Assembly (NCBI GenBank): GCA_000238975.1
Contig: CP002295.1
Location: 434,001 to 498,000 of the forward strand
Length of the DNA: 64,000 nucleotides
Direction of reading: 5' to 3'
Source: Serratia symbiotica str. 'Cinara cedri'
Lineage (GTDB): Bacteria > Pseudomonadota > Gammaproteobacteria > Enterobacterales > Enterobacteriaceae
Part shown: piece by piece, positions 54,482-64,000 of the stretch
Numbering within the stretch: position 1 is the stretch's first letter
How the letters are laid out: every line of letters begins with the position of its first letter
Position numbers and translations under genes: made by a program
Notes under the pieces: model-generated
Database searches by the model: none
Seen by the model: only the letters and a program-made list of their open reading frames with translations
What the model was told of the DNA's origin: nothing

Positions 54482-56281
54482 ATGAAAAATATAAGAAACT
54501 TTTCTATCATTGCTCATATTGATCACGGTAAATCGACATTATCTGACCGTATTATTCAAATTTGCGGCGGTTTTACTGAGCATCAAATGTCTGCTCAGGT
54601 GCTTGATTCTATGGATATAGAGCGTGAGCGCGGTATTACTATTAAAGCACAAAGTGTGACGTTAAATTATCCAGCATTAGATGGAAAAGTTTACCAGCTT
54701 AATTTTATTGATACGCCAGGTCATGTTGATTTTTCGTACGAAGTTTCTCGCTCACTTTCAGCTTGTGAGGGCGCATTACTAGTAGTAGATGTCGTACAAG
54801 GTGTAGAAGCTCAAACTCTAGCTAATTGCTCTACCGCATTAGAGATGAATTTAAAAGTAGTGCCGGTGTTAAATAAAATTGACTTACCTACCGCTAATCC
54901 GAATCGTACAGCAGAAGAAATTAAAGATATAGTTGGTATTGATGTTACTAATTTAGTGTGTTGCTCAGCTAAAACTGGCATAGGGATTCCGGAAGTATTA
55001 GAACGTTTAGTGCATGATATACCTTCGCCGTGCGGCGATCCGAAAGCACCATTGCAGGTATTAATTATTGATTCCTGGTTTGATAATTATCAAGGTGTAG
55101 TTTCTTTAGTACGCATCAAGAATGGTACATTGCATAAGGGAGAAAAAATCAAGGTTATGAGCACTGGCCATACTTATAACGCTGAACGTCTAGGTGTTTT
55201 TACACCAAAACGTGTTGATCACGATATTTTGCATTGCGGTGAAGTAGGTTGGTTAATTTGTTCTATTAAGGATATATTTGGTGCCCCAGTGGGTGATACC
55301 TTAACATCGGCACGGTATCCTGCAGCCCTTGCTTTATCAGGTTTTAAGAAAGTTACTCCACAGGTTTATGCAGGTTTATTTCCCATCAGATCAACTGATT
55401 ACGATGTTTTTCGCAATGCATTAAGTAAATTAAGTCTTAATGATGCTTCATTATTTTATGAAGCAGAAAATTCAGGTGCTTTGGGTTTTGGTTTCCGTTG
55501 CGGTTTCCTTGGATTATTGCACATGGAAATTATTCAGGAGCGTTTAGAGCGTGAATATAATCTGCAACTAATTGCCACTGCACCTACGGTAGTATATCAA
55601 GTGCAAAATACTAATAAGGAGATCCTCTATATTGATAGTCCATCCAAGTTACCATCACTAAATAAGATCCAGGAACTGCGTGAACCAATAGCTGAGTGTC
55701 ATATGTTAATTCCACAGGAATTTTTGGGTAACGTAATTACTTTGTGTATCGAAAAACGTGGTATACAGACTCATATGGTTTATCACGGTAAACAGGTGGC
55801 GTTAACCTATGAGATACCTATGGTTGAAGTTATGCTTAATTTTTTTGATCGTTTAAAGTCAGTTTCGCGTGGTTATGCGTCTCTTAATTATAGCTTTAAA
55901 CGATTTCAGGTTTCTGACATGGTGCGAGTTGATGTACTGATTAATAATGAGCGAGTGGATGCATTGGCGTTAATTGCTCATCGTAATAAGGCTCAATATT
56001 ATGGTCGAGAATTAGTTAGGAGAATGCAAGAGCTAATTCCGCGCCAGCAGTTTGATATTGCGATCCAGGCTGCAATTGGAACACATATTATTGCGCGTTC
56101 TACGGTGAAGCAGTTGCGTAAAAATGTGATAGCGAAATGTTATGGTGGCGATATTAGCCGCAAGAAGAAACTATTACAGAAACAAAAAGATGGTAAGAAA
56201 CGCATGAAGCGGGTCGGTAGTGTAGAATTGCCACAAGAGGCATTTTTGGCTATTTTAGATGTAAGTAAAGACAGTAAATAA
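54482..56281 (+). CDS. lepA: elongation factor 4 (LepA) GTPase
   Basis: LepA is a translational GTPase that acts on ribosomes during initiation or back-translocation. At 599 residues it equals E. coli LepA. G motifs: AHIDHGKST (G1), RGITI (G2), DTPGH (G3), NKID (G4), SAKTG (G5). The EF-G-like domains III and V follow, and the LepA-specific C-terminal domain is present ([47 protein letters not shown]). ATG at 54482 aligns with the E. coli start; no strong ribosome-binding site. lepB follows after 32 bp, forming the classical lepAB operon. Confidence 0.98.
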   Translation: MKNIRNFSIIAHIDHGKSTLSDRIIQICGGFTEHQMSAQVLDSMDIERERGITIKAQSVTLNYPALDGKVYQLNFIDTPGHVDFSYEVSRSLSACEGALLVVDVVQGVEAQTLANCSTALEMNLKVVPVLNKIDLPTANPNRTAEEIKDIVGIDVTNLVCCSAKTGIGIPEVLERLVHDIPSPCGDPKAPLQVLIIDSWFDNYQGVVSLVRIKNGTLHKGEKIKVMSTGHTYNAERLGVFTPKRVDHDILHCGEVGWLICSIKDIFGAPVGDTLTSARYPAALALSGFKKVTPQVYAGLFPIRSTDYDVFRNALSKLSLNDASLFYEAENSGALGFGFRCGFLGLLHMEIIQERLEREYNLQLIATAPTVVYQVQNTNKEILYIDSPSKLPSLNKIQELREPIAECHMLIPQEFLGNVITLCIEKRGIQTHMVYHGKQVALTYEIPMVEVMLNFFDRLKSVSRGYASLNYSFKRFQVSDMVRVDVLINNERVDALALIAHRNKAQYYGRELVRRMQELIPRQQFDIAIQAAIGTHIIARSTVKQLRKNVIAKCYGGDISRKKKLLQKQKDGKKRMKRVGSVELPQEAFLAILDVSKDSK

Positions 56282-56313
56282 AAGCGATAAACTTAAGTAA
56301 TGAGGTGATTTTC

Positions 56314-57279
56314 ATGGCGAAAATGTTTGCCTTGATCCTAGCGTTAGCAACATTAATCCATGGTATTATTTGGTGTTTTGTGCGTCTCAAGTTAGCACTT
56401 GAGCGTTGGGATAAAACCTCTGGAAGCAATGTAGGCCATAATAAGTTAGTTGCCGCGATTAAGAAGCCTCTCCCAAGTTGGTTAGAAGCCAGTGCTTCGG
56501 TTTTTCCTGTATTGCTATTGGTTTTTGTTGTGAGGTCATTTTTCTACGAACCATTTCAGATTCCATCTGGTTCAATGATGCCGACATTACTCATTGGTGA
56601 TTTTATTCTAGTAAATAAATATGCATATGGTATTAAGAATCCTATTACTCAAACTACGCTAATTAATGTCGGTCACCCAAAACGGGGTGATATTGCGGTA
56701 TTTAAATATCCACTTAATGCAAAACTTGATTATATTAAGCGCGTTATTGGCTTACCTGGCGATAGAATTATATATGATTCAATAAATAAGCGTGTAACAA
56801 TTAAGTCATTCTGCGATAATGCTCAATATTGTGATAAAATAGATGTGATTACTTATAATGGTTTTCAGCCAAGTGATTTTATACAGTTATTTAGTCGAAG
56901 CCGCATTAGTCCAGTAAGCAATATTTTTGATCAAATTCCACCAAGTGACAATGTTCCTCGACATGGAGCTCGTCTATACCTGAGCCAGGAAGTGCTAGGT
57001 GATATTACCCACTCTATTTTAACTTTACCAGGTACGCGTGATAGGGTGTCGACTTATTATCAGCAGCCAGGTGAGGCACTAGCTGAATGGATAGTGCCAA
57101 CTGGTTGTTATTTTATGATGGGAGATAATCGTGATAATAGTGCTGATAGCCGTTATTGGGGTTTTGTGCCAGAAAAAAATCTAGTTGGCAAGGCTACGAT
57201 CATTTGGATTAGCTTTAAAAAACAAGAAGGGGAGTGGCCTAATGGCTTTAGGTTGAGTCGGATTGGTGCGATTCATTGA
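56314..57279 (+). CDS. lepB: signal peptidase I
   Basis: LepB cleaves signal peptides of exported proteins at the outer face of the inner membrane. From ATG 56314 it is 321 residues (E. coli 324), beginning MAKMFALILALATL. Two membrane spans are visible (about 4-22 and 60-78). The catalytic Ser87 lies in IPSGSMMPTLLIGD, the general base Lys142 in DYIKRVIGLPGD, and box E MMGDNRDNSADSRYWG near the end is complete. The frame continues upstream to 56305, but GAGG lies eight nt before 56314 and E. coli starts at the matching Met. It is the second gene of lepAB; rnc follows after 210 bp, longer than in E. coli operons. Confidence 0.97.
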   Translation: MAKMFALILALATLIHGIIWCFVRLKLALERWDKTSGSNVGHNKLVAAIKKPLPSWLEASASVFPVLLLVFVVRSFFYEPFQIPSGSMMPTLLIGDFILVNKYAYGIKNPITQTTLINVGHPKRGDIAVFKYPLNAKLDYIKRVIGLPGDRIIYDSINKRVTIKSFCDNAQYCDKIDVITYNGFQPSDFIQLFSRSRISPVSNIFDQIPPSDNVPRHGARLYLSQEVLGDITHSILTLPGTRDRVSTYYQQPGEALAEWIVPTGCYFMMGDNRDNSADSRYWGFVPEKNLVGKATIIWISFKKQEGEWPNGFRLSRIGAIH

Positions 57280-57489
57280 TCATTAATTTATTAATGGATA
57301 TCAGGTAAATAGTAGAAAATGTAAACATAGTATTATTTTTTATATGTAACATATAATCGAATAAAAGTTGATTATTTATTTGGGGTCATTGCGTACGTAA
57401 TATATGCAATAATTTTGTATTGCTTTTTGTAAAGTAAGTGTGGTTTGTATGCTACAAATTTTTGATGTATTTTGATCTATTGGTAATAA

Positions 57490-58170
57490 ATGAATCCCAT
57501 TGTAATACAAATTTTACAGCGTAAGGTAGGATATACTTTTCAACAGCAAGAGTTATTACTGCTTGCTTTAACTCACCGTAGCGCTAGTAGTCAGCACAAT
57601 GAGCGCCTTGAGTTTTTAGGTGACTCTATTCTTAGCTTTGTGATAGCTAACGAGCTTTATCAGCGCTTTCCTTATATAGACGAGGGTGATATGAGTCGTA
57701 TGCGCGCTACATTAGTACGTGGTCATACGCTTGCAGAAATAGCTCGCGAGTTTGATTTGGGTAAATGCTTACGACTTGGCCCAGGTGAGTTAAAAAGTGG
57801 TGGTTTTCGCCGCGAGTCAATTTTGGCGGATACATTAGAAGCATTAATTGGCGGTGTATTCTTGGATAGTGATATGCAGCGCGTTAAGCGCCTAATTATA
57901 GACTGGTATAGTAGTAGATTTTCTGAGATTAGTCCTGGTAATAAGCAGAAAGATCCAAAAACTCGCTTACAGGAGTTTTTACAAGGTCGACATCTGCCAT
58001 TACCTTCTTATCTAGTGTTGCAGGTTCGTGGTGAGGCGCATGATCAGGAGTTTATCATACATTGCCAGGTTAGTCTTTTGAACGCGCCTGTAGTGGGTAT
58101 TGGTTCGAGTCGCCGCAAAGCTGAGCAGGCAGCAGCAGAGCATGTGTTAAAAAAGTTGGAGCTTGCATGA
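57490..58170 (+). CDS. rnc: ribonuclease III
   Basis: RNase III cuts double-stranded RNA in rRNA precursors and regulatory RNAs. At 226 residues it equals E. coli. The signature [12 protein letters not shown] contains the catalytic acidic residues, with the later metal ligands in [17 protein letters not shown]; the C-terminal dsRNA-binding domain covers about 155-226 ([18 protein letters not shown]...[21 protein letters not shown]). The stop overlaps the era start by four bases (ATGA), indicating translational coupling. The 210-bp leader has a 7-bp stem (TTGCGTA/TATGCAA around 57389), which may be a remnant of the autoregulatory RNase III site known in E. coli; this is a guess. Confidence 0.98.
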   Translation: MNPIVIQILQRKVGYTFQQQELLLLALTHRSASSQHNERLEFLGDSILSFVIANELYQRFPYIDEGDMSRMRATLVRGHTLAEIAREFDLGKCLRLGPGELKSGGFRRESILADTLEALIGGVFLDSDMQRVKRLIIDWYSSRFSEISPGNKQKDPKTRLQEFLQGRHLPLPSYLVLQVRGEAHDQEFIIHCQVSLLNAPVVGIGSSRRKAEQAAAEHVLKKLELA

Positions 58171-59075
58171 GTGAAGAAAGGCAATATTGTGGCTTCATTT
58201 CGATTGTTGGTCGTCCTAATGTAGGTAAATCCACGTTACTAAACCAGTTATTAGGTAAAAAAGTTTCCATCACTTCACGTAAACCACAGACTACTCGTCA
58301 TTGTATTATGGGTATTAGTACTCAAGGAATTTATCAAGTTATTTATATTGACACTCCTGGTTTACACGTTAAAGAAACACGCGCTATTAACCGTTTAATG
58401 AACCGAGCAGCTAGTAGCTCGCTTAGTGATGTTGCATTGGTGATGTTTGTTGTAGCAGGTACTTACTGGACTGCTGATGACCAAATGGTGCTTGATAAGT
58501 TGATTAGATTAAAATCTTCGGTGTTACTTGTTATTAATAAAGTAGATAAAATTACTAATAAATCTAAGTTATTACCGCATATTGCGTTTCTTAATAATAA
58601 GATGAATTTTTTCAATATAGTGCTTGTTTCTGCTAAACAAGGGGCAGCAATCGACACGATAGCCAGTATAGTACGTAATGCTCTGCCGGAAGCAGAACAT
58701 TACTTTTCATCTGATTGTATTACTAATTGCTCTCAGAGTTTTATCGTATCGGAAATTATTCGTGAGAAGCTAATCCGCTCTTTAGGTAAAGAGTTGCCGT
58801 ACTCAGTGACAGTACAAGTAGAGCAGTTTATGTTAAATAAGCAAGGCAGTTATGATATATGTGTCTCAATAATAGTTGAGCGTGAGGGTCAGAAAAAAAT
58901 AGTTATTGGTAACAAGGGAGCGAAAATAAAAATTATAGGTAACAGGGCTCGAAAAGATATGGAAAAAATGTTTAATGTAAGAGTGCATCTGAAGTTGTGG
59001 GTAAAAGTGAAATCTGGTTGGGCAGATAATGAGCGTACATTGCATGCTTTGGGTTATATTGGTGCTTTAATATAA
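58167..59075 (+). CDS. era: GTPase Era
   Basis: Era binds the 3' end of 16S rRNA and assists 30S maturation. The 302 residues (E. coli 301) show G1 GRPNVGKST, the G2 region TTRH, G3 DTPGL, G4 NKVD and SAKQG (G5), then the KH domain with [13 protein letters not shown]. It overlaps rnc by four bases. In E. coli recO follows at once; here the era stop is followed by two copies of a 26-bp repeat that resembles the last codons of era, and then by a recO relic. Confidence 0.98.
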   Translation: MSEERQYCGFISIVGRPNVGKSTLLNQLLGKKVSITSRKPQTTRHCIMGISTQGIYQVIYIDTPGLHVKETRAINRLMNRAASSSLSDVALVMFVVAGTYWTADDQMVLDKLIRLKSSVLLVINKVDKITNKSKLLPHIAFLNNKMNFFNIVLVSAKQGAAIDTIASIVRNALPEAEHYFSSDCITNCSQSFIVSEIIREKLIRSLGKELPYSVTVQVEQFMLNKQGSYDICVSIIVEREGQKKIVIGNKGAKIKIIGNRARKDMEKMFNVRVHLKLWVKVKSGWADNERTLHALGYIGALI

Positions 59076-59128
59076 CTTGGTACTTTAATATGACTCAGTA
59101 GTTTGGTACTTTAATATGACTCAGTAGT
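59059..59128 (+). repeat. 26-bp tandem repeat derived from the era 3' end
   Basis: TTGGTACTTTAATATGACTCAGTAGT occurs twice exactly (59077-59102, 59103-59128). The last 18 bases of the era coding end and stop (59059-59076) are a partial third copy with two mismatches. Replication slippage has thus copied the end of era into the spacer without altering the protein. Confidence 0.88.
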
Positions 59129-59136
59129 CAGTAAAT

Positions 59137-59345
59137 AAGCAACAGTATATTTTTGTTTTGTATGTGTTGCTTCATAATGGTACTATTTTCATTATTGGTT
59201 GATTTATGATATATACTAGGATAATAATAAAATAAAAATACTGTATAATATAAATTATCGCACCGAGTCCTCCTTACAAAGAGGTGCTTATCTTTACTTA
59301 TGTCTTTAAAAAAGTTTAATAATGCCCATTTACAGATGTTTTATT
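59137..59345 (+). pseudogene. recO: relic of recO
   Basis: E. coli has recO between era and pdxJ on this strand. Beginning at 59143 the + strand reads QYIFVLYVLLHNGTIFIIG, then a stop and F, which runs in register with the recalled RecO start [25 protein letters not shown], T and the final F are identical and most others are conservative. Later, near the end of the spacer, YLYLCL, stop, KSLIMP resembles the RecO end (KPLKSRELFRQFMP) with losses. The whole spacer is 341 bp against about 730 for recO, so a large internal deletion is implied. RecFOR repair through RecO would be absent. Confidence 0.6.
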
Positions 59346-59416
59346 TTTCTCCTTTTATGATTTTGTATCCGAGTGTACACTGTTAATATTAAAATTGTTT
59401 TTAGAGTTTATTATGC

Positions 59417-60148
59417 ATGACTAAGCCACTATTAGGTGTAAATATAGATCATATTGCTACGTTGCGTAATGTACGTGGAACCTCATACCCAGATCCAGTG
59501 CAGGCGGCATTTATTGCAGAACAGGCTGGAGCTGATAGTATTACTGTCCATTTGCGTGAGGATCGTCGTCATATCACTGATCGTGATGTACGTATTTTGC
59601 GTCAGACTATTAAAACACGATTGAATTTAGAAATAGCAGCGAATAATGAAATGCTAGATGCTGCTATTAATTTAAAGCCACATTTTTGCTGTATAGTACC
59701 AGAAAAGCGTATAGAGCTAACTACTGAAGGTGGCTTAGACGTTGCTAGTCAATTAGAAAAAATGACATCAGTAGTAAAATACTTATCAAGCGTAGGGATC
59801 TTAGTATCACTGTTTTTAGATCCACTACCCTACCAGATTGAAGCAGCACTAGAGGTAGGTGCTCCTTATATAGAAATCCATACTGGTGCTTATGCAAATG
59901 CTGTCAGTGATCTGGCGATGCAAAACGAGTTACACCGTATCTCTTCAGCCGTTATCTATGCTCAACAAAAGGGGTTGAAAGTGAATGCTGGTCATGGTCT
60001 GACTTATCATAATGTACAAAAAATTGCAGCTTTACCAGAAATATATGAGCTAAATATTGGTCATGCCATTATTGGCCAGGCAATAATCAGTGGTTTATCT
60101 ACGGCAGTAGGGCATATGAAGATGTTAATACGGGAAGCTCGTGATTAA
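59417..60148 (+). CDS. pdxJ: pyridoxine 5'-phosphate synthase
   Basis: PdxJ condenses 1-deoxyxylulose 5-phosphate with aminoacetone 3-phosphate to form pyridoxine 5'-phosphate (DXP-dependent vitamin B6 route). The 243 residues equal E. coli Pdx[17 protein letters not shown] at the start with the active-site His, [34 protein letters not shown] and [24 protein letters not shown] for phosphate binding. ATG at 59417 has only a weak ribosome-binding site (TAGAG). Its stop TAA shares one base with the acpS ATG, so the two are translationally coupled, as in E. coli. Other B6 genes are not in the window; retention hints at cofactor provision for the cell or host. Confidence 0.98.
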   Translation: MTKPLLGVNIDHIATLRNVRGTSYPDPVQAAFIAEQAGADSITVHLREDRRHITDRDVRILRQTIKTRLNLEIAANNEMLDAAINLKPHFCCIVPEKRIELTTEGGLDVASQLEKMTSVVKYLSSVGILVSLFLDPLPYQIEAALEVGAPYIEIHTGAYANAVSDLAMQNELHRISSAVIYAQQKGLKVNAGHGLTYHNVQKIAALPEIYELNIGHAIIGQAIISGLSTAVGHMKMLIREARD

Positions 60149-60528
60149 TGGCGGTACTTGGGCTAGGTACTGATATCGTTGAAATGGTGCGCATTAAATC
60201 AGTGGTGGAGCGTAGCGGTGATCGTTTAGCCCTGCGAGTGTTAAGTGTTGCTGAGTTGCAACTATATCAGCAACATCAGCAACCAGTATGTTTTCTTGCT
60301 AAGCGCTTTGCAGTAAAAGAAGCAACTACTAAAGCATTCGGCACTGGTATTCGTAATGGGCTAGCATTTAACCAGTTAGAGGTATTTAATGATGGATTAG
60401 GTAAGCCAAATATTCGCTTACATGATCGAGCTGCTGAGATTGCAGAAGAGATGGGTATTACTGCAATTCATGTTTCACTAGCCGATGAACGTTATTATGC
60501 TTATGCAGTAGTAATCATAGAAAGTTAA
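60148..60528 (+). CDS. acpS: holo-[acyl-carrier-protein] synthase
   Basis: AcpS transfers 4'-phosphopantetheine from CoA to ACP, needed for fatty acid synthesis and for octanoyl-ACP used by LipB. The 126 residues equal E. coli. The signature [10 protein letters not shown] carries the metal-binding Asp, and [19 protein letters not shown] the catalytic Glu and Lys; [18 protein letters not shown] ends the protein. The ATG shares its A with the last base of the pdxJ stop. A nested inverted repeat lies 80 bp downstream. Confidence 0.98.
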   Translation: MAVLGLGTDIVEMVRIKSVVERSGDRLALRVLSVAELQLYQQHQQPVCFLAKRFAVKEATTKAFGTGIRNGLAFNQLEVFNDGLGKPNIRLHDRAAEIAEEMGITAIHVSLADERYYAYAVVIIES

Positions 60529-63500
60529 AAAAAACTGAATGATATAGTTAATCAATAAGATTTAGTAATAGAGTCTGACTCTAGAAATAAAATAGTTTTA
60601 TGAAACTATACATTAATCATAATGATATTATCTATCGAATAAGCTCGATAATAGATAGATGTACATACTGATTAATGTATTCGTTAGGAGGATAGTTTAG
60701 ATAAGATAAATGTTATGTTGTATTGCATGTTTTTGGAGTGTATAATTTATAAAATAACTATTAATATTATGTTTATAAACAATAAACTTAATAAAGTTGT
60801 TTTTTTATTTTTTTTTTAAAAATTATTATCTATACTTTCGATCTTATTCCATGAATAGCTATATCTAGATACATATAGTATCAAGATATTTATCTACTGG
60901 ATATTCCATATATAACTACAATACAGATCAAAATTATTGTTCTAAAGTAATATATTTAATTTTGTTGCAAGATGGGTGATAAGTTTGGGAATTGCAATGC
61001 TATTTATTATAATATAATACTAATATATCTTATTAGTAATAATATTTATTTCTTTAATGTATTAGTGGATGTAATTTACTACACTAATTTATATTAATGT
61101 TATTAATAATTTATTTGTTAGTTATTTTTAGTGAGTTTATGAAAAATATTTAAATGTTATGAAATTAGTGAAATAGTTAGAATGATATCATTCATCAGTC
61201 TTGAAGTTGTTGTTAAAAACAGGTAAAAGATGTGTTTAGATGTATACTATAGGCTATATCGTATTTAACTAGTTCTTCTTAGCATCTATTGCGCACATCA
61301 TACCTTAAATCTATGGATTTCTTCTTCGTTTAATAAAAAACTTATAATACTCAAGTCGATATATCATTAGACTCAAAAAATAATCAGATAGCGCAGTGAG
61401 TGAGGCAATGAATTTAGGAAAATATAGTTTGTATGGTATATCTTTTAGAGCAAAGTCAACTTACTGCTGATCTTATTAGATTTAGATTATTATCTTTTTA
61501 TTTATAGGAAAAGATCTATATATTTTAATCTGTGAGTATCTAATATGTTAGATATTTTAATAAGTTATAAATATTATTAGTTCGTTTTCATTATTTTATA
61601 ACAGCATTTATAAATGAGCGTAGTAATAATAAGACTAGCATTATTAACGAAAGTAGTATTATAAATATATCTTGCTTATTTACCTAATTATTTGATTTAG
61701 GGTACTAGTATAAGTATAAATTTAATTTATAGTTAATGCATTGTTAATGTATTTTTTTATGCTATTCATTTATTTGTACATAGATTTCGTTGATTATGTG
61801 TATTACATTTATAGTAAAATAAGCAAGTCATGATACTGATAGTTATTGGAATTATATAGCAGTGAGTATAATGTATTTTAATTTACAATATAGTAAAATA
61901 TAAATAATATCAAATAATATCAATAGTCATTTGATAGATGCAGTTATTAGGTGATCTATTTTGCTGTCATTTATTTATAAGCTATATGTTTGTTTATGCT
62001 TTATATCAGTGCCATAGCTTATTAGGCCTAGTAATTAACTATACAGTAATAGAAATTATATGTTACATTAACAATAATAAATAATTTTATTATATTACTT
62101 TAATATCATGAAGAGATATATATATTTAGCTGTGTTGTTATCTGATTACCGTACTAGTAGTATAACTTTATTATCAATAAGATAATAAATAGTTGCAGAG
62201 AGCCTACTTATTAGTATACCTGGTAAGTACATGTTGATAATCCTTATATTGATATTAAATTATATGTAACCATATTTAACAATATATCTGTTACTAGATT
62301 ATATGTTGGTGATTTATTTTTATCTTATTATTGTATGTTACTAGTAACTTATATTATTAGTAATAGGATGTTAGTTTTTTATTTCTGCCTATAGCTCTAT
62401 ATAATGTAGAATAATATGTAGTCTATGTCTGTTACCTGCGCCCACAAATCTCTTGGTGTCGTATATTCTATAAAATTATAGGTATAAGAAGGTGCATGTT
62501 AAAATATTTTAGTAAGGAGTCTTCAGTTTAATGTTTATTATTTAATTAAGCTATTCAAGATAAATTTATTATCAGTGAATATGTTTTATTTATTGAACTT
62601 CATAAGTATTTATATTATGGTAAATATCATAGAGTATTGTTATACTTATTAATAATACTTGAGCTTAACATTTTTATAAAATTGCTAGGAACTGTTTTTA
62701 TATTATTTATACTTTTATTTTTATAATACACAAGTGAGTCTGGATTAAAGATATTCATTATTATATCAGATAGTAAATAGTTGTATCTTAGGTTGTATAG
62801 CAGTAACATATATACTATGTAACATCAGGTTATCATAGTGCGTAGTGATTATCGTACCCTATCTAGATAATAATAAATATGATTTTATAAATTTTGTCAC
62901 TGGTGATGTAATTATACTTATCTTGTATAATTACATTGTGCAATACAATCAGTAATAAAAATTAGAAAATGCTATTATGAGTAATAGACATAAAATTTTG
63001 ACTCATATAACTGACGGCTAGTATTTACCACGAGTGAGATGTAGTCGTGTTTAATTAGATTTAAGAAATATAATATAAATTAGCCATTTAAGTATTAATC
63101 CTTGCTAGAACAGCGAGTTTTAGAATCGTATTAATAGTAAATATAGCTAAATAATTTTAACATTTTATTAATACAATTATAATATTACTATTATTACTCA
63201 TATTCTTATTAGGCGTGATGGATGCATGATAGTAATTGAGTTTATTATTTATTAAATTTAGCTTTTGCGGAAAAATATATTGGCATGTTGCTCTAGATAA
63301 TTTATCCATTATGTAGTTTACAGAAAGGTAAGAATAATATTAAGATATTATATCATCAATATTTAACTTATCTTAGAACTATTTTTTAATAACTATATTT
63401 ATTGATTTTTGTAAGTGCGGATAGTTTAGCGTATTTCTATAGGATGCTGTATCGCACAGTTTAGATAGTAGATACTATCTGTATAAAAAAAATAAAAGTC

Positions 63501-64000
63501 TTTTAGTATATACCAAATACTAAAATATTAAATAAATTATATGACTGTGTTTGCTGTATATATAAGGAGTAGTTTAGTCAGGAGTAATATTAATTATAAA
63601 ATATTTTAATACTTATTTTACTCTTAAATATAGGTTTTTAATAATTTGGTAAAATACTAATATCTATCTTGGGTATTAATAAATTGTTTATGATAAGTAA
63701 AATTAATAATTAGTTATATTATTATAATATCTAATATATTTTATATTTTTGTATCAGCTGCATAGCATATGAGTAATATTTGCATTTTTCTGAATTCAGA
63801 AAAAATATTTAGATAAGTGGTATAGTTAGTTATAGAGACATCCTTTGGTATAATTATTATTTAAAGGTAATGGCTCATTACTTGATTACTTAATACTTAT
63901 TATTATTGTAAATTGTATTTATTGTAAGTATTTAATTTATACATTTTGATATATAGTAAAGCATCTAGTGTATATTTCTTGACCTATGTCTATATCTATA
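60529..64000. other. gene desert to the end of the window
   Basis: About 3.5 kb with no supportable gene. Close to acpS is a nested hairpin element (60608-60680). A 60-codon frame at 62627-62809 on the minus strand is low-complexity and not called. Confidence 0.7.
60608..60680. other. nested inverted-repeat element after acpS
   Basis: Outer arms ATACATTAATCA (60608-60619) and TGATTAATGTAT (60669-60680) are exact complements. Inside, ATCTATCGA pairs with TCGAT..AGAT across a 6-nt loop with a three-base bulge. The 73-nt unit could fold as one long hairpin; it might end the pdxJ-acpS transcript although no T run follows. Confidence 0.45.

Noticed and set aside
60713-60752. Cys-rich short frame after acpS resembling a ferredoxin (yfhL) motif
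   Set aside because: Only one C-x-x-C, too short, and as I recall the E. coli gene is on the other strand.
62627-62809. 60-codon - strand frame
   Set aside because: Low-complexity Tyr/Asn/Ile-rich translation typical of AT-rich non-coding DNA.
1-64000. tRNA genes, rRNA, IS elements, prophage, CRISPR
   Set aside because: Both strands were read for T-arm-like GTTCAAATC/GTTCGAATC sequences, transposase frames and spaced repeats; the only T arm found is that of tmRNA.

Overview
The window looks like a piece of the chromosome of an obligate, insect-type gammaproteobacterial endosymbiont related to the Enterobacterales (Sodalis/Serratia-like ancestry is the natural guess, but the exact taxon cannot be fixed from this sequence). 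Every recognisable gene has a close enterobacterial counterpart of almost the same length. Local gene orders match E. coli (ybeD-lipB-lipA; mltD/yafS-rnhA-dnaQ; bamE-rnfH-smpB-ssrA; nadK-grpE-ung-srmB; lepA-lepB-rnc-era-pdxJ-acpS). The intact genes cover only about 21.7 kb of 64 kb (roughly one third). The rest is very AT-rich sequence without long reading frames. No tRNA, rRNA, insertion sequence, prophage gene or CRISPR array was seen. All comparisons use E. coli proteins recalled from memory; no search was run.

Layout: the 3' end of gmhB (1-260); pssA (-); the efflux pair emrA-emrB (-); gmhA (+); lipA, lipB and ybeD (-) spread over 8 kb; gloB (-); yafD (+), a shortened mltD (-), yafS (+), rnhA (-), dnaQ (+); bamE (+), rnfH (-), smpB (+) and tmRNA (+); nadK (-) divergent from grpE (+), the latter with a textbook sigma-32 promoter; ung (-) and srmB (-); then the + strand run lepA-lepB, rnc-era, pdxJ-acpS. 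Between these lie gene deserts of 0.3 to 6 kb.

Functionally the survivors are housekeeping: LPS inner-core heptose synthesis (gmhA, gmhB), phosphatidylethanolamine synthesis (pssA), lipoate synthesis and attachment (lipA, lipB), pyridoxal phosphate (pdxJ), NADP (nadK), acyl-carrier-protein activation (acpS), replication fidelity and repair (dnaQ, rnhA, ung), ribosome and RNA work (era, rnc, srmB, lepA, smpB/ssrA), outer-membrane assembly and protein export (bamE, lepB), methylglyoxal detoxification (gloB) and drug efflux (emrAB).

The most informative result is that several deserts are not featureless. At the places where E. coli carries ratA, emrR, patZ, recO, recN, yafE, trmN6 and rseC, translated relics in the expected strand can still be read, riddled with stops and deletions. 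ratA and emrR are the clearest. This supports gradual in-place erosion rather than clean deletion, and suggests that EmrAB has lost its repressor. Other points worth a look: a tmRNA whose encoded 3' end is CTA instead of CCA, non-ATG starts on emrB, srmB and pssA, MltD without LysM repeats, a small inversion of the bamE-ssrA block next to the recN relic, displaced gloB, several perfect 10-15 bp hairpins standing alone in deserts, and scattered short tandem repeats. I found no convincing new multi-gene system.
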